Both the position numbers and the translations under genes were made by a program. 64,000 bases of DNA, from NCBI RefSeq assembly GCF_031202265.1, contig NZ_CP100604.1:8724501-8788500 (forward strand). The letters run 5' to 3'. The number at the start of each line of letters is the position of its first letter. The first letter of the stretch is position 1. Below the pieces are notes generated by a model. That model worked only from the letters and a program-made list of their open reading frames with translations, did not search any database and was not told the DNA's origin. This document shows positions 17,361 to 25,496 of this stretch, in pieces. This DNA is from Bradyrhizobium sp. Ash2021. Lineage in GTDB: Bacteria > Pseudomonadota > Alphaproteobacteria > Rhizobiales > Xanthobacteraceae.

Positions 17361-18507
17361 TGCCGTTTCCATTACCCGCGACCTGGTCCGCTGCCCGTCG
17401 GTCACGCCGGCCGATGCCGGCGCGCTCGGCGTTCTCGAAACACGCCTGAAAGCCGCCGGCTTCGAGGTGCACCGCGTCACCTTCTCCGAGCCCGGCACCG
17501 CCGATATCGACAACCTCTATGCCCGCATCGGCAACACGGCGCCGCACCTCACCTTTGCCGGCCATACCGACGTGGTGCCGCCCGGCGACGAGGCGGCATG
17601 GAGCCATGGCGCCTTCTCCGGCGAGGTCAAGGACGGCTTTCTCTATGGCCGCGGCGCCGTCGACATGAAGGGCGGCATCGCCTGCAGCGTCGCCGCCGTA
17701 CTGGATTATCTCGCCGACAATGGCGGCAAGCCAAAAGGCTCGATCTCTTTTCTGATCACCGGCGACGAGGAAGACATCTCCGTCAACGGCACCATCAAGC
17801 TCTTGCAGTGGGTCGCCGCGCGGGCCGAGAAATTCGACCATTGCGTGCTCGGCGAGCCCTCCAATGTCGAAGTGCTGGGCGACTGCATCAAGGTCGGCCG
17901 CCGCGGCTCGCAGTCGGGCACGCTGGTTGTCGACGGCGTGCAGGGCCACGTCGCCTATCCGCATCGGGCGGCGAACCCGGTGCCGGATATTTCGCGATTG
18001 ATCGTGGCACTCAGCGACGAGCCGCTCGACCACGGCAGCGCCCAGTTCCAGGCCTCGAATCTCGAATTCACTTCCGTCGATGTCGGCAATGCCGCCAGCA
18101 ACGTGATCCCAGGGCAGGCGCGCGCGAAATTCAACATCCGCTTCAACGACAATCACACCCAGGATACGCTGCGCAAGCTGGTCGACGAGCGTCTCGAGAA
18201 GGCCGCCGGCAACCGCATCCGAGCGCGGATCGTGTGGGAGCCTTCCAACTCCAACGTCTTCGTCACAAAACCCGGGCCGTTCACCGATCTCGCGGTTGCG
18301 GCGATCGAGGAAGTCACCGGCCGCAAGCCGGAACTAAGCACCAGCGGCGGCACCTCGGACGCGCGCTTCATCTCAAGCTATTGTCCGGTGATCGAATTCG
18401 GCCTGGTCGGCCAGACCATGCACCAGATCAACGAGCGCACGCCGGTGTCGGATCTGGAAAAACTGACGAAGATCTATCGCGGCGTGCTGGATCGGTATTT
18501 CGGGTGA
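17353..18507 (+). CDS. dapE: Succinyl-diaminopimelate desuccinylase
   Basis: A 384-residue M20 metallopeptidase starting [20 protein letters not shown]. The di-zinc site is visible: [19 protein letters not shown], the catalytic/ligand Glu pair in TGDEED, and the distal His near QTMHQINE. The lid/dimerisation domain is about residues 180-295. It removes succinate from N-succinyl-LL-diaminopimelate, giving the precursor of lysine and peptidoglycan. It overlaps the end of the DUF805 gene. Confidence 0.96.
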   Translation: MNDAVSITRDLVRCPSVTPADAGALGVLETRLKAAGFEVHRVTFSEPGTADIDNLYARIGNTAPHLTFAGHTDVVPPGDEAAWSHGAFSGEVKDGFLYGRGAVDMKGGIACSVAAVLDYLADNGGKPKGSISFLITGDEEDISVNGTIKLLQWVAARAEKFDHCVLGEPSNVEVLGDCIKVGRRGSQSGTLVVDGVQGHVAYPHRAANPVPDISRLIVALSDEPLDHGSAQFQASNLEFTSVDVGNAASNVIPGQARAKFNIRFNDNHTQDTLRKLVDERLEKAAGNRIRARIVWEPSNSNVFVTKPGPFTDLAVAAIEEVTGRKPELSTSGGTSDARFISSYCPVIEFGLVGQTMHQINERTPVSDLEKLTKIYRGVLDRYFG

Positions 18508-18511
18508 GCCT

Positions 18512-18645
18512 CTTCTCCCTCGCCCCGCTCTTGCGGGGAGAGGGTTGGGATGAGGGGCTGCTTCAACAAACACCGAATACGCGGTGAGTCCCCCTCACCC
18601 GAAGCCTTCGGCTTCGACCTCTCCCCGCAAGCGGGGCGAGGTGAA
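18512..18645. repeat. Palindromic intergenic repeat, family C copy 1
   Basis: Arms CCTCGCCCCGCTCTTGCGGG and CCCCGCAAGCGGGGCGAGG are inverted around a core with GATGAGGGG and CCCCTCACCC. Further copies are at 32546 and, broken by an IS, near 22452/24017. It lies between the convergent dapE and truA genes and could help end both transcripts. Confidence 0.8.
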
Positions 18646-18673
18646 GAGCCCGGCTATGACGGTTGAGAGAGCA

Positions 18674-19411
18674 TTAATACTCCACCCGCACCAGATACAA
18701 TCCCTCCGGCGGCGCGACGGGGCCGCAGGCGGCGCGGTTGCGGGCGGCGAGCGCGGCGGCGAGATCGTCGGCGCTCCAGCGGCCTTCGCCGACCCAGACC
18801 AGCGATCCCACCATCGAACGCACCTGGCTGTGCAGGAACGAGCGCGCCGAGGTCAGGATGGAAACGGCGTCGCCATCCCTGACAACGTCGAGCTGGTCGA
18901 GCGTCTTCTCCGGCGATTTCGCCTGGCACTCGGTGTCGCGAAACGTCGTGAAATCGTGCTTGCCAATCAGCCGCTGCGCTGCGGCGTGCATCGCATCCGT
19001 ATCGAGATGTCGCGGCAGCCGCCAGGTTCGCCCGATATCGAGGGCGAGGTTCGCTCTGGTGTTGGTAATGCGATAACGGTAATGCCGTTTCTTCGCGGAA
19101 AATCGCGCCTCGAAATCGTCGGGCACGATTTCGGCCGACAGCACGCCGATCGGATGCGGCCGCAAATGCGCGTTCAAGCCATCGCGAAAACGGCCCGGCG
19201 GAAAATGCTTTGCGATGTCGCAATGCGCGACCTGCGCCAGCGCATGCACGCCGGCGTCGGTGCGGCCGGCGCCGTGCACGCGAACCTGCTCGCCGCAGAT
19301 CGCCTTGACCGCGGCTTCCAGCGCGCCCTGCACCGTGGCGCCATTGTCCTGGATCTGCCAGCCGCAGAACGGCGTTCCGTCATATTCGATGATGAGTTTG
19401 TAACGGGGCAT
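18674..19411 (-). CDS. truA: tRNA pseudouridine(38-40) synthase
   Basis: A 245-residue TruA protein. It has [20 protein letters not shown] at the start, the catalytic Asp in [10 protein letters not shown] (about residue 52), RYRITN, and the late [19 protein letters not shown] segment. It modifies the anticodon stem-loop of many tRNAs. Its ATG overlaps the fmt stop by one base, so fmt and truA form an operon. Confidence 0.97.
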   Translation of the reverse strand: MPRYKLIIEYDGTPFCGWQIQDNGATVQGALEAAVKAICGEQVRVHGAGRTDAGVHALAQVAHCDIAKHFPPGRFRDGLNAHLRPHPIGVLSAEIVPDDFEARFSAKKRHYRYRITNTRANLALDIGRTWRLPRHLDTDAMHAAAQRLIGKHDFTTFRDTECQAKSPEKTLDQLDVVRDGDAVSILTSARSFLHSQVRSMVGSLVWVGEGRWSADDLAAALAARNRAACGPVAPPEGLYLVRVEY

Positions 19412-20343
19412 CAGGCGAGCCGCGCCGGCGGCCTGAGCGGCGTGCCGCGCAAAAAATCCGCAGCTTTCATCGGCGCCTTGCCGGCGCGCTGCAGTTCAAT
19501 AATCCGGACGGCGCCCTCGCCGCAGGCGATCCCGAGGCGGTCGTCCAGCACGGCGCCCGGCGCGCCCGCGCCGTTTGCCGGTTCGCATCGCAGGATTTTG
19601 ACGCGGGCCGGTTCACTATCGGTCGCGATCTCGCACCACGCGCCCGGAAACGGCGACAGCCCGTGAATGTGGCGCAATACGGCACCCGCCGGCTGGTTCC
19701 AGTCGATCCGCGCCTCGGCCTTGTCGATCTTGGCGGCGTAGGTCACGCCGTGTTCGCTCTGCTTTGTCAGTTGCAGCTTGCCGCGTTCCAGCGCGCCCAT
19801 CGCGCGCACCATCAGATCGGCGCCGAGCGGCGCCAGTGCGTCGTGCAGATCGGCGGCCGTCATCTTATCCGTAATGGTCAGCCGTTCCGCCATCGCGACA
19901 TCGCCGGTGTCGAGGCCGACATCCATTTTCATCACCATCACGCCGGTCTCGGCGTCGCCCGCCATGATAGCCCGGTTGATCGGGGCCGCGCCGCGCCAGC
20001 GCGGCAGCAGCGACGCGTGCAGATTGAAGCAGCCAAGCGGGGGCGTATCCAGGATGGCCTGCGGCAGGATCATGCCGTAGGCGACGACCACGGCAGCATC
20101 CGCACGATGCGCGCGGAAATCATCCAGCGCTTCAGGGATTTTCAGCGTCGAAGGCGTCAACACGGGAATGCCGAGCCGCCGCGCCTGCTGTTCGACAGGG
20201 GTTGGCTGCAGCTTCATGCCGCGCCCGGCCGGTTTTGCGGCACGGGTATAGACGGCCGCGATCTCATGGCCGTGCGCCATCAGCTCCAGCAGCGTCGGCA
20301 CCGCGAAGTCGGGCGTGCCCATGAAGATCAAGCGGAGAGGCAT
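19411..20343 (-). CDS. fmt: Methionyl-tRNA formyltransferase
   Basis: A 310-residue protein starting [20 protein letters not shown]. The formyl-folate motif is [18 protein letters not shown], with catalytic Asn, His and Asp (VGLDTGD) in the expected order; the C-terminal OB-like domain begins near 205. It formylates initiator Met-tRNA. A longer frame runs upstream into repeat D but lacks family sequence, so this ATG was chosen. The def gene is upstream on the same strand, separated by the repeat. Confidence 0.97.
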   Translation of the reverse strand: MPLRLIFMGTPDFAVPTLLELMAHGHEIAAVYTRAAKPAGRGMKLQPTPVEQQARRLGIPVLTPSTLKIPEALDDFRAHRADAAVVVAYGMILPQAILDTPPLGCFNLHASLLPRWRGAAPINRAIMAGDAETGVMVMKMDVGLDTGDVAMAERLTITDKMTAADLHDALAPLGADLMVRAMGALERGKLQLTKQSEHGVTYAAKIDKAEARIDWNQPAGAVLRHIHGLSPFPGAWCEIATDSEPARVKILRCEPANGAGAPGAVLDDRLGIACGEGAVRIIELQRAGKAPMKAADFLRGTPLRPPARLA

Positions 20344-20384
20344 TGCGCGGAAAATTCCTTTGAACCGAACATCAAGATAAAGAG

Positions 20385-20513
20385 CGTCATCCTGAGGTGC
20401 GAGCACTTCGCGAGCCTCGAAGGATGCGCGGACAAGAAAGAACGTCGCTTGTGTCTGCCGTCGCCCTTCGAGGCTACGGCGCCAGGAGGCGCCTTCGCAC
20501 CTCAGGGTGACGG
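20385..20513. repeat. Palindromic intergenic repeat, family D
   Basis: It begins CGTCATCCTGAGGTGCGAGC and ends GCGCCTTCGCACCTCAGGGT followed by GACGG. The inner arms AGCCTCGAAGGAT and CCTTCGAGGCT are also inverted. It lies between def and fmt, upstream of the fmt start. Single copy in the window. Confidence 0.75.
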
Positions 20514-20538
20514 CACTTTCGTTGGTGCGAGGCCGAGC

Positions 20539-21066
20539 CTACTCCGCCGCGCGCTTGGCGGCTTTGGTGAACTTCTTCAGCACGCGGTCGCGCTTCAGCT
20601 TCGACAAATAATCCACGAACAGCACGCCGTTGAGGTGATCGATCTCGTGCTGGATGCAGGTCGCGAACAGGCCGTCCGCATCCTCCTCGTGCAGCTTGCC
20701 GTCGAGATCGGTGAAGCGCACGCGCACCCGCGCCGGCCGCTCGACCTCCTCGTAATATTCGGGGATCGACAGGCAGCCCTCCTCGTAGACCGACAATTCC
20801 TCCGACGAGAAGATGATCTCCGGATTGATGAAGACCCGCGGCTGCGGCTTGGTCTCGCCGTCCTCGGCCTTCTTGGCGAGATCCATGGTGATCAGCCGCA
20901 ACGGCTGCGCGACCTGGATCGCCGCAAGGCCGATCCCGGGGGCGTCATACATGGTCTCGAACATGTCGTCGGCGAGCTTGCGGATCTCCGCCGTCACCTT
21001 TTCGACGGGCTTGGAAACGAGCCGCAACTGCTTGTCCGGCAGGATGATGATTTCTCTTAAGGCCAT
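20539..21066 (-). CDS. def: Peptide deformylase
   Basis: A 175-residue protein starting [20 protein letters not shown]. The three metal-site motifs are present: [17 protein letters not shown] and QHEIDHLNG. It removes the formyl group from nascent proteins, the partner reaction of Fmt next door. An in-frame codon 12 residues upstream exists, but the family normally begins at this Met. Confidence 0.97.
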   Translation of the reverse strand: MALREIIILPDKQLRLVSKPVEKVTAEIRKLADDMFETMYDAPGIGLAAIQVAQPLRLITMDLAKKAEDGETKPQPRVFINPEIIFSSEELSVYEEGCLSIPEYYEEVERPARVRVRFTDLDGKLHEEDADGLFATCIQHEIDHLNGVLFVDYLSKLKRDRVLKKFTKAAKRAAE

Positions 21067-21118
21067 AGCGGGCGATTTAAGCTGCTGATTTGCCGGGGTC
21101 AATGCGCGGAGGAACCCG

Positions 21119-21134
21119 TTAACCCCGGCTTAAC
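21119..21134. promoter_or_regulatory. CtrA-type binding motif between def and rmuC
   Basis: TTAA-CCCCGGC-TTAAC matches the TTAA-N7-TTAA(C) site of the cell-cycle regulator CtrA. It is 53 bases upstream of the def start and about 100 bases upstream of rmuC, in a short AT-richer patch that also has a further GTTAACC at about 21151. Match by eye only; no binding evidence. Confidence 0.45.
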
Positions 21135-21236
21135 CATGATTTTTTAGGCCGCGTTAACCACGAAAATTTACCTGCCATTTACCATAAATGTTCCCTCTTC
21201 GTTCGCGCAAACCCGCGAATCGGCTACAAGCAGGCC

Positions 21237-22445
21237 ATGAACGAGATTATTTTTGTCATCGGCGACTGGCCGATCCGCACCATTGACGCGCTGATCGGCT
21301 TTGGCGCGCTCGCCCTTGTCCTGCTTCTGGTGATCGCCATCGTGATCGCGCGCTCCGGCCGCCGCGGCGCGGAACTGGCGATGGCGCAGGCGATCCGCGC
21401 CGACGAACTCGAGGAACGCCTGAGCGAGATGCTGCAGGCGCAGAACGTGGCCACCGGCCGGGTCGATGCGATGGGACAGGCGCTGGCCCGCCGCCAGGCC
21501 GAAATGGCGCGCGCCGTCAACGAGCGGCTGGATTCGGTGACCCACCGCGTCGGCCAGTCGATGGAAGCGACCACGCGCAACACCATGGACAGTCTGCGCG
21601 TGCTGCACGAGCGGCTCGGCATTATCGACAATGCGCATAAAAATCTCACCGAGCTGACGTCACAAGTGACCACGCTACGCGACGTGCTCGCCAACAAGCA
21701 GTCGCGCGGCGCGTTCGGCCAGGCGCGGATGGAAGCGATCGTCCAGGACGGCATGCCGAAGGGCAGTTACGAATTCCAGTTCACGCTCTCGACCGGCAAG
21801 CGGCCGGACTGCGTGGTGTTCCTGCCCGACCAGCGCCCGCTGTGCATCGACGCGAAATTTCCGCTGGAAGCGATGACCGCGCTGCACGACGCACGCACCG
21901 ACGAGGAAAAGAAATACGCCACGCAGCGGCTGCGCAATGACGTGATGAAGCATGTCAGCGACATCGCCGAGAAATATCTGATTGCGGGCGAGACCCAGGA
22001 CACCGCGCTGATGTTCGTGCCGTCGGAATCGGTTTATGCCGAGATTCACGACGGCTTCGACGACGTGATCCAGAAGGCCTATCGCGCCCGCGTGGTGCTG
22101 GTATCGCCGTCGCTGTTGATGCTGGCGATTCAGGTGATGCAGCAGATCCTCAAAGACGCGCGGATGCGCGACGCCGCCGACCAGATCCGCACCGAGGTGC
22201 TCAACCTCGGCGACGATCTCGGCCGCCTGCGCGACCGCGTGCTGAAGCTGCAAAAGCATTTTGGCGACGTCAACGAGGACGTCCGGCAAATCCTGATCTC
22301 CGCCGACAAGATCGAAAAACGCGCCGGGCGGATCGAGGAACTGGATTTCAGCAAGACCGAGACGCCGGTGGAACTCCCGCGCATCGTCAAGAGCGGCGCG
22401 CCGGAGCTGTTCCCCGCGCCGCGCAAGCTGCAGGCGGGTGAGTAG
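21237..22445 (+). CDS. rmuC: DNA recombination protein RmuC
   Basis: A 402-residue protein. An N-terminal transmembrane helix (about 15-36) is followed by a long coiled coil (about 40-150) and the RmuC nuclease-like domain with CVVFLPDQRPLCIDAKFPLE and ALMFVPSESVYAEIHD. E. coli RmuC limits inversions at short repeats; whether it cuts DNA is not established. Divergent from def. Confidence 0.92.
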   Translation: MNEIIFVIGDWPIRTIDALIGFGALALVLLLVIAIVIARSGRRGAELAMAQAIRADELEERLSEMLQAQNVATGRVDAMGQALARRQAEMARAVNERLDSVTHRVGQSMEATTRNTMDSLRVLHERLGIIDNAHKNLTELTSQVTTLRDVLANKQSRGAFGQARMEAIVQDGMPKGSYEFQFTLSTGKRPDCVVFLPDQRPLCIDAKFPLEAMTALHDARTDEEKKYATQRLRNDVMKHVSDIAEKYLIAGETQDTALMFVPSESVYAEIHDGFDDVIQKAYRARVVLVSPSLLMLAIQVMQQILKDARMRDAADQIRTEVLNLGDDLGRLRDRVLKLQKHFGDVNEDVRQILISADKIEKRAGRIEELDFSKTETPVELPRIVKSGAPELFPAPRKLQAGE

Positions 22446-22485
22446 TATCTTCCCTTCTCCCCTTGCGGGAGAAGGTGCCCATAGG

Positions 22486-23852
22486 TCCAAACCGGCTACA
22501 TAGGTAACACAATAGACCGGCGACATGGGTAACAGGTCAAGTGATCGGCAGGGAGGGCCTTGCCGATGGTTTGGATGGAGACCTGTGCGGTGGACGAGCG
22601 GATGCGCTTTGTGATTGCGGCGGAGGAGCACGAGGAGTCGTTTGCGGCGGTATGCCGGCGGTTCGGCGTGAGCCGAAGGGTCGGATACAAGTGGCTTGAG
22701 CGTTATCAGGAAGCCGGTGTTGAGGGTCTGTGGGACCGCCCACGTGCGCCGCTGCATCATCCCCAGGCGATTGGCGAGGAGATCGCCGAACGCTGCCTTG
22801 CGGTGCGGCGGGCGCATCCGAGTTGGGGACCCCGGAAGGTTCTGGCTTTTCTGGAACGTCGGGCGCCGGCGCTCGAATGGCCTGCGGCGAGCACGATCGG
22901 AGCCTTGTTCGACCGCCAGGGATTGACGGTAAAGCGGAAGCTGCGCCGCCGCAGCCCGCCCTCGAGCGCACCGTTTGCGGAATGCACGGCAGCCAACGAG
23001 GTGTGGTGCATCGACTTCAAGGGCTGGTTCATGACGGGGGACGGCAAATGCTGCGAACCGCTGACGCTGACCGATGCCCATAGCCGGTATCTGCTGCGCT
23101 GCCAGGCGATGACGCGTACCGATACCGCGCACGTCTGGCCGGTCGTGGAGGCCGCCTTCCGCGAGTTCGGCCTGCCGCATCGGCTGCGTTCCGACAACGG
23201 TCCGCCCTTTGCGTCGCGCGGTGCCGGCGGGCTTTCGCAACTGTCGGTCAAGGTGATCAAGGCGGGCGTGCTGCCGGAGCGGATTGCGCCCGGCAAACCG
23301 CAGCAGAATGGCCGCCACGAGCGGATGCATCTGACGCTGTTGCAGGACACCGCCAGTCCACCGGCGCACAGCCTGCGCGAGCAGCTCAAGCGCTTGCGGA
23401 ACTTCCAGCGCATCTACAACGAACAGCGTCCGCACGAGTCGCTCGACGATGACACGCCGGCCGATCACTATACCTCCTCGCCGCGCCGCTTCGACGGCGT
23501 CTTGCGCGAGCCGGAATACGGTGACTGCGAAGTGCGGCGGGTGCGTCATAACGGCGAGATCAAATGGCAGGGCCAAACGATCTACATCAGCGGGGCCTTG
23601 ATCGGCGAGCCGGTCGGCCTCTGCGAACACGATGCCGCTGGATGGACGGTCTGCTACGGCCCGATCGTGCTCGGCACGATCGCCCACCGCGACGACCGCC
23701 TGCGAAAACCCAAACAGGCCTGTGGACTTGTGGACGATGCAAGAGCATCGCCCACAGGGTCCACAGCCACAAAAACAGCAGACCTGAACGAAACGAGAAT
23801 TGTGTTACCTATGTCGTCGGGCTGAACTGTTACCTATGTCGTCGGTTGCAGA
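22486..23852 (+). mobile_element. IS481 family insertion sequence with doubled terminal repeats
   Basis: Each end carries two inward-facing copies of the 12-mer ACATAGGTAACA spaced 25 bases apart (22498 and 22523, the inner one with G for A; reversed at 23803 and 23828). CATAGG at 22480-22485 and 23853-23858 may be a 6-bp target duplication, which would make the element 1367 bases. Because CATAGG also resembles part of the repeat motif, the exact ends are tentative. The transposase fills the element. Confidence 0.75.
22566..23825 (+). CDS. IS481 family transposase (DDE)
   Basis: A 419-residue intact transposase. An N-terminal helix-turn-helix (FAAVCRRFGVSRRVGYKWLE) is followed by an HTH_32-like region and the rve integrase core with Asp in WCIDFKGWF, Asp in LRSDNGPPF and Glu in QNGRHERMH. 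The C-terminal domain is of the usual IS481 length. AGGGAGGGCCTTGCCG precedes the ATG. The last 20 residues are encoded by the right terminal-repeat region. Confidence 0.93.
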   Translation: MVWMETCAVDERMRFVIAAEEHEESFAAVCRRFGVSRRVGYKWLERYQEAGVEGLWDRPRAPLHHPQAIGEEIAERCLAVRRAHPSWGPRKVLAFLERRAPALEWPAASTIGALFDRQGLTVKRKLRRRSPPSSAPFAECTAANEVWCIDFKGWFMTGDGKCCEPLTLTDAHSRYLLRCQAMTRTDTAHVWPVVEAAFREFGLPHRLRSDNGPPFASRGAGGLSQLSVKVIKAGVLPERIAPGKPQQNGRHERMHLTLLQDTASPPAHSLREQLKRLRNFQRIYNEQRPHESLDDDTPADHYTSSPRRFDGVLREPEYGDCEVRRVRHNGEIKWQGQTIYISGALIGEPVGLCEHDAAGWTVCYGPIVLGTIAHRDDRLRKPKQACGLVDDARASPTGSTATKTADLNETRIVLPMSSG

Positions 23853-23858
23853 CATAGG

Positions 23859-24017
23859 CGGCCTCTGGCCGCCGTTCTGCAGTACGCCGATGCTTTGCAT
23901 CGGCTATGGCGGAACGCCAAGGCGGATGAGGGGTTCTTTCCGCGGAGACAAACCCCTCACCCGTCTCGAATGAGCTGCGCTCATTCGATCCACCCTCTCC
24001 CACAAGGGGAGAGGGAA
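23859..24017. repeat. Palindromic repeat, family C-like, right part beside the IS481 element
   Basis: It contains GGCGGCCTCTGGCCGCC, GCCGATGCTTTGCATCGGC, GATGAGGGGTT, CGAATGAGCTGCGCTCATTCG and CCCTCTCCCACAAGGGGAGA in series, each a small dyad. The matching outer arm, CCCTTCTCCCCTTGCGGGAG, lies at 22452, on the other side of the IS. It probably once formed one compound repeat between rmuC and ampG. Confidence 0.6.
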
Positions 24018-24047
24018 AGACGCCCGAATCTCTGCTAACACCCTTCC

Positions 24048-25415
24048 ATGACCGCACCCGAAGCTGCCTCCCCAGCCTCAGCTACGCCAGCCCCCGCGCC
24101 CTCCTGGCGCGACGGCCTTGCCGTTTACCTGCAGCCACGCGTGCTGATCGTGCTGCTGCTCGGCTTTTCCTCCGGGCTGCCGCTGGCGCTGTCGGGATCG
24201 ACGCTGCTGGTGTGGATGCGCGAATCCGGCGTCGACCTCGGCACCATCGGCCTGTTCGCGCTGGTCGGTACGCCCTACACGCTGAAATTCCTGTGGGCGC
24301 CCTTGGTCGACGCGCTGCATGTGCCGTTCTTCACGCGAACCTTCGGCCGCCGGCGCGGCTGGCTGGTGTTCTCGCAATTGCTGCTGATCGTGGCGATCCT
24401 GCTGCTGGCATTGACCGACCCGGCGCGCTCGCCGTTGTTCGTCGCGCTCGGCGCGCTGCTGGTCGCGGCGATGTCCTCGACGCAGGACATCGTCGTCGAT
24501 GCGTTCCGGGTCGAGAGCCTGCCCGAAAGCGAGCAGGCGGCCGGGATGGCGTCCTATGTCGCCGCCTACCGCATCGGCATGCTGGTCTCGACCGCGGGCG
24601 CGCTGTTCATCGTCAGCGGCTTCGAAGGCACCGGCATCGCGCGCGCATCGGCCTGGATGTGGGGCTATGTAGTGATGGCCGCACTGGTGCTGATCGGGAC
24701 CGCCACGGCCCTGGCCGCGACCGAGCCCGAGCAATCCGCGCGCGCGGAAGCGGCGACGCGCACGGAAACCGCGTTCGAGCGCGTGCTGCATGCCGCGATC
24801 GGCGCGTTCTCGGAATTCGTCACCCGCCGCGACGCCTGGGCCGCACTCGCCTTCGTCGTGCTGTTCAAATTCACCGACGCGTTTTCCGGCACCATGACCG
24901 CACCGTTCGTGATCGACCTCGGTTTTTCGCGCAACGACTACGCCGCGATCGTCAAGGGCGTGGGTCTGGCCGCCACATTGATCGGCGGCTTTGCCGGCGG
25001 CTTCGTGGCGCGGCGTTATTCGCTGGCGGCAAGCCTGTGGATCGGCGGCCTGCTGCAGGCGGTCGCCAATCTCTCGTTCTCGTGGCTGGCGCTGGTCGGC
25101 GTCAACGAATGGGCGCTGGCCTTCGCCATCACCGCCGAAAATTTCACCAGCGCCATCGGCACCGTGATCTTCGTCGCCTATTTATCCGCGCTGTGCCGCA
25201 ACCCGCTGCACACCGCGACCCAATACGCGCTGCTGACCGCGCTCGCCGCCGTCGGGCGCACGTATCTATCCTCCGGCGCAGGCTATGTCGCAAAGGCGAC
25301 GGGATGGCCGCTGTTCTTTGCGATCTGCGTCGTGGTCGCGGTGCCGAGCCTGATCCTGCTGGCCTGGCTGCAGCGGCGCGGGCATTTTGACGAATTGGGG
25401 CCGGTGAAGGTTTAG
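24048..25415 (+). CDS. ampG: AmpG family muropeptide MFS transporter
   Basis: A 455-residue protein with 12 or more hydrophobic helices. It has the AmpG signatures LLGFSSGLPLALSGSTL near residue 37, GTPYTLKFLWAPLVD, STQDIVVDAFRVE and VVLFKFTDAFSGTMTAPF. AmpG imports anhydromuropeptides from the periplasm for cell-wall recycling and indirectly affects beta-lactamase induction. The N-terminus (about 20 residues) is Ala/Pro rich. Monocistronic, convergent with polA. Confidence 0.92.
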   Translation: MTAPEAASPASATPAPAPSWRDGLAVYLQPRVLIVLLLGFSSGLPLALSGSTLLVWMRESGVDLGTIGLFALVGTPYTLKFLWAPLVDALHVPFFTRTFGRRRGWLVFSQLLLIVAILLLALTDPARSPLFVALGALLVAAMSSTQDIVVDAFRVESLPESEQAAGMASYVAAYRIGMLVSTAGALFIVSGFEGTGIARASAWMWGYVVMAALVLIGTATALAATEPEQSARAEAATRTETAFERVLHAAIGAFSEFVTRRDAWAALAFVVLFKFTDAFSGTMTAPFVIDLGFSRNDYAAIVKGVGLAATLIGGFAGGFVARRYSLAASLWIGGLLQAVANLSFSWLALVGVNEWALAFAITAENFTSAIGTVIFVAYLSALCRNPLHTATQYALLTALAAVGRTYLSSGAGYVAKATGWPLFFAICVVVAVPSLILLAWLQRRGHFDELGPVKV

Positions 25416-25427
25416 TCCCTCAGCGGT

Positions 25428-25488
25428 CGTCACCCGGCTTGACCGGGTGACCCAGGGCGGATTCAACCGGTCAAGCCGGGCGATGACA
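25428..25488. repeat. Short palindromic repeat between ampG and polA
   Basis: CGTCACCCGGCTTGACCGGG on the left and CCGGTCAAGCCGGGCGATGA on the right form an inverted pair around CCCAGGGCGGATT. It resembles the arms of the copy at 46681. Placed between two convergent genes, it could act as a bidirectional terminator. Confidence 0.7.
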
Positions 25489-25496
25489 GCAATCCC

